The position numbers were made by a program, and so were the translations under genes. This document shows, piece by piece, positions 59,036 to 64,000 of a DNA stretch of 64,000 nt. Below the pieces are notes generated by a model. The model saw nothing but the letters and a program-made list of their open reading frames with translations, did no database searches and was not told the DNA's origin. Numbering within the stretch: the stretch's first letter is position 1; the number at the start of each line of letters is the position of its first letter. Source of the stretch: Rhizobium mesoamericanum STM3625 (GTDB lineage: Bacteria; Pseudomonadota; Alphaproteobacteria; Rhizobiales; Rhizobiaceae); assembly GCF_000312665.1 (NCBI RefSeq), contig NZ_HF536772.1, positions 808,798 through 872,797 of the forward strand, in the 5' to 3' direction.

Positions 59036-59115
59036 TAGTTATGGGCGCCAGCATTATTCGGCCAAGATTGTAGGCCAGTCAGCGCGCTTCGCGAGAATGC
59101 CATGAACCGACGGGA

Positions 59116-60072
59116 ATGCTGATGGTGCGACGCCTTCTAACAAATCTCTTGATTGCTACTGCCTTGCTGACCTCGGCGCCGGCTTTTGCCATGCAAGTGG
59201 TGCCGCCAGGCAATCGACACGCCGAGCAACCCGATATTCCGGGCGCGTCGGTCCGCCGCACGCAGGGCACGAAGACCTCGTTCGATCGCAAATACGAGAA
59301 GGTCCATGACCTTTTGGCCTCGGATCACGAGCTGATGGCCAAGATCAAGAAGATCTCAGCAGCTTACGGCATCGACCCTATCCATGTGATCGGCGCGATC
59401 GTCGGCGAGCATACTTACAATGTCGATGCCTATGACCGCTTGCAGTCCTATTATGTAAAGGCTGCTTCCTACGCGGGCGAGAGCTTCCGCTTCGCTTATA
59501 ATGGCGAGGACGTTGACGACTTCATCAAGCGGCCGCAATTTGCTAAATGCAATGGCAAGGGCGATTCCTATATGCTGTGGAGCTGCCGCGAAGACGTCTG
59601 GGAAAGCGACTTCCGTGGCAAGACCGTCGACGCCACGAGCTTCCCGAACAACCGCTTCAGCGCGGTTTTCTTCCAGCCTTTCTACGCGGGTCAGACCTTT
59701 GGTCTCGGGCAGATTAACCCGCTGACGGCGCTGATGCTCTCGGATCTCGTCTCCAAGGTGTCGGGCTACGAGAAGCTCAACGAGAAGGATGCCGGTTCCG
59801 TCTACAAGGCGATCATGGAGCCGGATGTCTCACTCGCCTTCGTCGCCGCCTCCATCCGGCGCTCGATTGACGATTACAAGCAGATCGCCGACATGGACAT
59901 TTCCAAGAATCCGGGCCTGACAGCGACACTCTACAACGTCGGCAACTCGCGCCAGCGCGCGGCTGCCCTTGCTGCCAAGAACCGGGCGTCCGGGGAAACT
60001 GTTTGGCCGGAAGAGAACTATTACGGCTGGCTGATCAACGATAAGCTGGACGAGCTGGAGCGTCTGCTCTAG
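59116..60072 (+). CDS. secreted DUF1402 protein with lysozyme-like motifs
   Basis: The 318-residue protein has an N-terminal signal peptide (hydrophobic residues 7-24, ending TSAPAFAMQ), so it is exported. The family role is not established. The pattern IVGEHTYNVDAY (Glu98), FGLGQINPLTALML (195-208) and ATLYNVGNSR (270-279) matches the order of motifs in soluble lytic transglycosylases: catalytic Glu, GLMQ-like, YN-G. I infer a murein-cleaving role. The start may be the ATG at 59116 or at 59122. It stands before a P450 gene 51 bases downstream. Confidence 0.85.
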   Translation: MLMVRRLLTNLLIATALLTSAPAFAMQVVPPGNRHAEQPDIPGASVRRTQGTKTSFDRKYEKVHDLLASDHELMAKIKKISAAYGIDPIHVIGAIVGEHTYNVDAYDRLQSYYVKAASYAGESFRFAYNGEDVDDFIKRPQFAKCNGKGDSYMLWSCREDVWESDFRGKTVDATSFPNNRFSAVFFQPFYAGQTFGLGQINPLTALMLSDLVSKVSGYEKLNEKDAGSVYKAIMEPDVSLAFVAASIRRSIDDYKQIADMDISKNPGLTATLYNVGNSRQRAAALAAKNRASGETVWPEENYYGWLINDKLDELERLL

Positions 60073-60123
60073 CTTTTGCCTTGCCGGGAGGGCTTACTTC
60101 TCCTGCGAAAAGGCTGAGTTCCA

Positions 60124-61536
60124 ATGGACATGCGTCCGGATCCCTTTGAGCCGCCTGCACCGTTGCCCCGTACGGTGCCGCCGAGCCGGTTTGAGATCAT
60201 CCGCACCATCTTGCGCAACCCGCTGGAACTATGGGGTGAGCCTTCCTATACGCTGCCATGGATTCAGACACGGTTTTTTCGTGAAAGAACCCTGATTGTC
60301 AACGATCCCGGGCTGATCCGCCATGTGCTGGTCGATAATGCCGCCAATTACCGCATGTCGGATATTCGCCAGCTCATCTTGCGTCCGATCTTGCGCGACG
60401 GGCTGCTGACGGCGGAAGGGGACGTTTGGAAGCGGTCCCGCAAGGCGGTTGCACCGGTTTTCACGCCGCGCCATGCAAACGGCTTTGCGGGGCAGATGCT
60501 TCGCCAGTCCGAGGACTATGCGAGGAAATACGAATCCGCCGACAGAGACGGCAAGGTCTTCGAGATCGCGGCCGACATGACAGAGCTGACCTTTGCCGTT
60601 CTCGCCGATACGCTGTTTTCAGGCGAGATCGTCACATCCTCCGATAGTTTTGCCGATGACGTCAACGCGCTTTTGCACCGCATGGGGCGCGTCGATCCGA
60701 TGGACCTTTTGCGTGCACCGTCCTGGGTTCCGCGTCTGACCCGTATCGGAGGTCAGAAGGTACTCGACAAGTTCCGAAATATCGTGCGCCAGACAATGGA
60801 CGCCCGGTTCGCCCAGATGCGGGCCGATCGCACTGCCGCCCCGGATGATTTTCTGACCTTGCTCCTCGAGCAGGCAGAAAGTGGCGGGCTGACGAACGAT
60901 GAAATTGAAGACAATATCCTCACCTTCATTGGCGCTGGCCACGAGACGACCGCGCGCGCGCTCGCCTGGACGCTCTATTGCGTCGCCAACACGCCGCACA
61001 TCCGCGAGGCGATGGAGCAAGAGATCGATCGCGTGCTTGCCCAGGATGTCGAACCGGTGAAGTGGCTGGATCTGATGCCTTACACTCGCGCTGCCTTCGA
61101 GGAAGCGCTGCGGCTCTACCCGCCGGCGCCGTCGATCAATCGTGCTGCCATCGAGGCCGATCGCTGGACCGACGCGAAAGGGGAGGCGGTCGAGATCGAG
61201 CCCGGCGTTACCATTCTCATCATGCCATGGACGCTGCATCGTCACGAACTCTATTGGGACAAGCCGCGAGCATACATTCCGGAACGGTTCCTACCGGAGA
61301 ATCGCGGCAAGATCGGGCGCTTCCAGTTCCTGCCGTTCGGTGCCGGTCCGCGGGTCTGCATCGGCGCGACCTTCGCCCTGCAAGAGGCCGTCATTGCTCT
61401 GGCGGTACTCATGCACCGTTTTCGCTTCGACATGACGGAGCAGACGAAGCCCTGGCCCGTTCAGAAGCTGACGACCCAGCCGCAGAACGGTCTGCCGATG
61501 CGCGTTACGCCACGGTCTTTTCCCAAATTGGCATAA
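60124..61536 (+). CDS. cytochrome P450
   Basis: This is a haem monooxygenase of 470 residues. The oxygen-activation helix has AGHETT (271-276), the ExxR motif is EALR (327-330), and the haem-binding loop is FGAGPRVCIG with Cys412 as the iron ligand. There is no membrane anchor at the N-terminus, so it is cytosolic. No ferredoxin or reductase gene is adjacent, so it must use a partner from elsewhere. The substrate is unknown. Confidence 0.95.
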   Translation: MDMRPDPFEPPAPLPRTVPPSRFEIIRTILRNPLELWGEPSYTLPWIQTRFFRERTLIVNDPGLIRHVLVDNAANYRMSDIRQLILRPILRDGLLTAEGDVWKRSRKAVAPVFTPRHANGFAGQMLRQSEDYARKYESADRDGKVFEIAADMTELTFAVLADTLFSGEIVTSSDSFADDVNALLHRMGRVDPMDLLRAPSWVPRLTRIGGQKVLDKFRNIVRQTMDARFAQMRADRTAAPDDFLTLLLEQAESGGLTNDEIEDNILTFIGAGHETTARALAWTLYCVANTPHIREAMEQEIDRVLAQDVEPVKWLDLMPYTRAAFEEALRLYPPAPSINRAAIEADRWTDAKGEAVEIEPGVTILIMPWTLHRHELYWDKPRAYIPERFLPENRGKIGRFQFLPFGAGPRVCIGATFALQEAVIALAVLMHRFRFDMTEQTKPWPVQKLTTQPQNGLPMRVTPRSFPKLA

Positions 61537-61627
61537 ATCTTTCGAACTATTGCATAATTGACTATGAATGAAAGCAGGGCAAAGTGGCAGCATGCGAAAG
61601 CTGTCCTGGGTTTTTAGGAGACATTGA

Positions 61628-63799
61628 ATGAGCCGCATCGATAAAAACGGTCTTGCTGTTGAAGCCGTCCTTCTTGAGTTTCTGGTGAAGGAAGCGCTGC
61701 CCGACCTGAACATCGATGCCGACAAGTTCTTTGCTGATTTCTCGGCCATCGTTCACGATCTGGCGCCACGCAACCGCGAGCTGCTCGCCAAGCGCGATGC
61801 GCTGCAGCTTCGCATTGATGATTGGTACCGCCAGCACGGTGCACCGACGGATATCGAAGCATACCAGGCGTTTCTCCGCGGCATCGGCTATATCTTGCCG
61901 GAGGGCTCGGATTTCCAGGTTACGACAACGAACGTCGATCCAGAAATTGCCTCGATCGCTGGTCCTCAGCTTGTCGTCCCCGTCATGAATGCTCGTTACG
62001 CGCTGAACGCTGCCAACGCCCGCTGGGGTTCGCTCTATGATGCGCTCTACGGGACGGATGCGATTCCTGAAAGCGACGGCGCAGAAAAAGGCAAGGGCTA
62101 CAATCCGAAGCGCGGCGAGAAGGTAATAGCCTGGGTTCGCGATTTCCTTGACACAGCCGCGCCACTGGCTGGGTGGAGCTGGAAGGAGGTTGCGTCCTTT
62201 GCTGTCAAGAACGGTGCTCTCGCCATTACCTCGACCGACGGCGAACATGTTTCGCTGACCGATGTGGCACAGTTTGCGGGATATCAGGGTGATGCCGCAG
62301 CTCCGTCTCACATCCTGCTCAAGAACAACGGCATCCACATCGACATCGTCGTCGATACCTCGACCGCGATCGGCAAAAGCGATCCGGCGCACATTTCCGA
62401 CGTCTGGCTGGAATCGGCGATCACGACGATCATGGATTGCGAAGACTCGGTTGCTGCCGTCGACGCCGAAGACAAGGTCGTCGTGTATCGCAATTGGCTG
62501 GGCCTCATGAAGGGTGACCTTCAAGAGGAGGTGTCCAAGGGCGGCTTAAGCTTCGTCCGCAAGCTCAATTCCGATGTGGAATACAACGGCCCGACCGGCG
62601 CGCCCTTCGAAGTGCGTCGCCGCTCTTTGATGCTGGTCCGCAACGTCGGCCATCTCATGACCAATCCGGCTGTCCTTGATCGTGATGGCAATGAAGTGCC
62701 GGAAGGAATCATGGATGCGATGATCACCGGCGTGATTGCCCTCCACGACGTCGGCCCGAATGGCCGCCACAAGAATTCCCGCACTGGCTCGGTCTACGTG
62801 GTCAAGCCGAAGATGCATGGTCCCGAGGAGGTCGCCTTCGCCACCGAGATCTTCTCGCGCGTCGAGGATGCGCTTGGCATGGCGCGAAACACCATCAAAA
62901 TGGGCATCATGGACGAGGAGCGGCGCACGACTGTCAATCTGAAGGAATGCATACGTGCCGCTCGCGAACGTGTGGTTTTCATCAATACCGGCTTCCTCGA
63001 CCGCACCGGCGATGAAATCCACACCTCGATGGAAGCCGGGCCGATGATCCGCAAGAGCGACATGAAGCAAGCAGCCTGGATCAGCGCCTATGAGAACTGG
63101 AACGTCGATATAGGTCTCGAATGCGGCCTTTCCGGCCACGCGCAGATTGGCAAGGGCATGTGGGCCATGCCGGATCTGATGGCGGCGATGCTGGAGCAGA
63201 AGATTGCGCACCCGAAAGCCGGCGCAAACACCGCCTGGGTTCCGTCCCCGACCGCCGCGACGCTACATGCCACCCATTACCACCGCGTCAATGTCGCCCG
63301 CGTCCAGCAGGGCCTAAAGGATCGTGCGCGCGCCAAGCTCTCCGATATTCTTTCAGTTCCCGTCGCGGTTCGTCCGAATTGGACACCGGAGGAAATCCAG
63401 CGCGAACTCAACAATAATGCCCAGGGCATATTGGGTTACGTTGTCCGCTGGGTCGATCAGGGCGTCGGCTGCTCCAAAGTGCCTGACATCAACAATGTTG
63501 GCCTAATGGAAGACCGTGCGACGCTGCGCATATCCGCCCAGCATATGGCTAACTGGCTGCATCACAAGGTCACCACCGAAGCGCAGATCGTTGAAACGAT
63601 GAAACGCATGGCCGCGATAGTGGATCAGCAGAATGCATTCGACCCAGCCTACATACCGATGGCTCCCGATTTCGACGGTTCGATCGCCTTCCAGGCGGCA
63701 CTTGACCTGGTCTTGAAGGGCAGGGCGCAGCCAAATGGCTACACAGAGCCGGTCCTGCATCGCCGCCGCCTGGAGCTAAAGGCCACCCAGACGATCTGA
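61628..63799 (+). CDS. glcB: malate synthase G
   Basis: GlcB joins glyoxylate and acetyl-CoA to malate, as used for growth on acetate, glycolate or PHB-derived acetyl-CoA. The 723-residue single-subunit form is clear, with the [15 protein letters not shown] block and [20 protein letters not shown] (part of the active site). The C-terminal [20 protein letters not shown] motif is also present. The gene stands alone, 91 bases after the P450 gene, and ends with a very strong terminator. Isocitrate lyase is not in the window. Confidence 0.98.
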   Translation: MSRIDKNGLAVEAVLLEFLVKEALPDLNIDADKFFADFSAIVHDLAPRNRELLAKRDALQLRIDDWYRQHGAPTDIEAYQAFLRGIGYILPEGSDFQVTTTNVDPEIASIAGPQLVVPVMNARYALNAANARWGSLYDALYGTDAIPESDGAEKGKGYNPKRGEKVIAWVRDFLDTAAPLAGWSWKEVASFAVKNGALAITSTDGEHVSLTDVAQFAGYQGDAAAPSHILLKNNGIHIDIVVDTSTAIGKSDPAHISDVWLESAITTIMDCEDSVAAVDAEDKVVVYRNWLGLMKGDLQEEVSKGGLSFVRKLNSDVEYNGPTGAPFEVRRRSLMLVRNVGHLMTNPAVLDRDGNEVPEGIMDAMITGVIALHDVGPNGRHKNSRTGSVYVVKPKMHGPEEVAFATEIFSRVEDALGMARNTIKMGIMDEERRTTVNLKECIRAARERVVFINTGFLDRTGDEIHTSMEAGPMIRKSDMKQAAWISAYENWNVDIGLECGLSGHAQIGKGMWAMPDLMAAMLEQKIAHPKAGANTAWVPSPTAATLHATHYHRVNVARVQQGLKDRARAKLSDILSVPVAVRPNWTPEEIQRELNNNAQGILGYVVRWVDQGVGCSKVPDINNVGLMEDRATLRISAQHMANWLHHKVTTEAQIVETMKRMAAIVDQQNAFDPAYIPMAPDFDGSIAFQAALDLVLKGRAQPNGYTEPVLHRRRLELKATQTI

Positions 63800-63818
63800 C
63801 GACAATACGCAAATAGAC

Positions 63819-63851
63819 AAAGGCCGCCGAAACAATGTTTCGGCGGCCTTT
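63819..63851. terminator. strong terminator between glcB and the L,D-transpeptidase gene
   Basis: A perfect 15-bp stem (AAAGGCCGCCGAAAC and its complement) with a 3-base loop (AAT) lies between convergent genes. A-rich and T-rich ends let it work in both directions. Confidence 0.93.
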
Positions 63852-63876
63852 TAAATACCCCATTTCGGCTTGCAGC

Positions 63877-64000
63877 TTACTGGATAACGATGACCTTCGA
63901 GGTCGTCTTGCCCGGGCGCACGCGGCTGTAGAGATCGATAACGTCCTGGTTCATCAGACGAATGCAGCCAGAGGAGGCAGCCGTACCGATCGAAGCCCAT
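63877..64000 (-). CDS. L,D-transpeptidase (YkuD family), 3' part only
   Basis: The minus-strand frame ends at TAA (63877-63879) and runs out of the window. The 40 or so residues seen include SSGCIRLMNQDVIDLYSRV, which holds the catalytic cysteine and arginine of YkuD L,D-transpeptidases (consensus SxGCIRM), and a closing KVIVIQ. Such enzymes make 3-3 crosslinks in peptidoglycan or attach proteins to it. The frame is too short for normal ORF calling but the motif is specific. Confidence 0.88.
   Translation of the reverse strand, partial: WASIGTAASSGCIRLMNQDVIDLYSRVRPGKTTSKVIVIQ

Overview
The window is a stretch of core chromosome from an alphaproteobacterium of the order Hyphomicrobiales, most likely Rhizobiaceae (Sinorhizobium/Ensifer or Rhizobium; the genus is not resolved here). 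This rests on the gene order hemE-hemJ-rho-mnmE-mnmG-rsmG-parA-parB beside the regulator gene ppsR, on chvI-chvG-hprK-manX-ptsH next to pckA, on a DivL-type tyrosine kinase homologue, on the his cluster that includes coaA, and on protein sequences that read like rhizobial ones throughout. Coding density is high. I see no tRNA, rRNA, CRISPR array, insertion sequence, prophage or integrated island.

Replication and segregation region (1-20.4 kb). The 403-bp gap between the divergent genes hemE and ppsR (9812-10214) looks like the chromosomal origin: it has one perfect and several near-perfect DnaA boxes and an A+T-rich patch. Leftward on the minus strand run hemE, hemJ, rho, mnmE, mnmG, rsmG, parA and parB, and they meet a 5'-truncated holA. 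Rightward run ppsR, maf, aroE, coaE and dnaQ, then secB and fxsA on the minus strand, then timA, mltA, smr, a small xre gene and gyrB. Five parS-like palindromes lie at 3327, 5324, 5360, 11665 and 51108.

Metabolic region (20.4-31.4 kb). It holds a nitroreductase, a frameshifted DUF2218 pseudogene, a glutathionyl-hydroquinone reductase, a fumarylacetoacetate-hydrolase family enzyme, an intracellular PHB depolymerase, a DUF2852 membrane protein, a YgjP-type metallopeptidase, and trpF-trpB-trpA-accD-folC.

Repair, wall recycling and signalling region (31.5-51.1 kb). On the minus strand are trxA, addA, addB, a MurU-like nucleotidyltransferase, a TsaE-AmgK fusion and divL, tightly packed or overlapping. 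Next come ahcY with a clear palindromic operator, then the PTS/HPr-kinase genes with chvG and chvI, and divergently pckA.

Right end (51.1-64 kb). arfB and alkB converge on hisB-DUF2628-hisH-hisA-hisF-hisE-coaA. hslV-hslU diverge from hisB. They are followed by a DUF1402 lysozyme-like secreted protein, a cytochrome P450, malate synthase G and the 3' end of an L,D-transpeptidase gene.

Most of the window is conserved housekeeping sequence. I found no clear candidate for a wholly new system. The points most worth a second look are the origin and the parS distribution (including one site merged with a terminator), the Tyr-for-His DivL kinase beside wall-recycling genes, the doubly frameshifted DUF2218 gene, the DUF1402 protein with muramidase-like motifs, and the palindromes upstream of ahcY and pckA.
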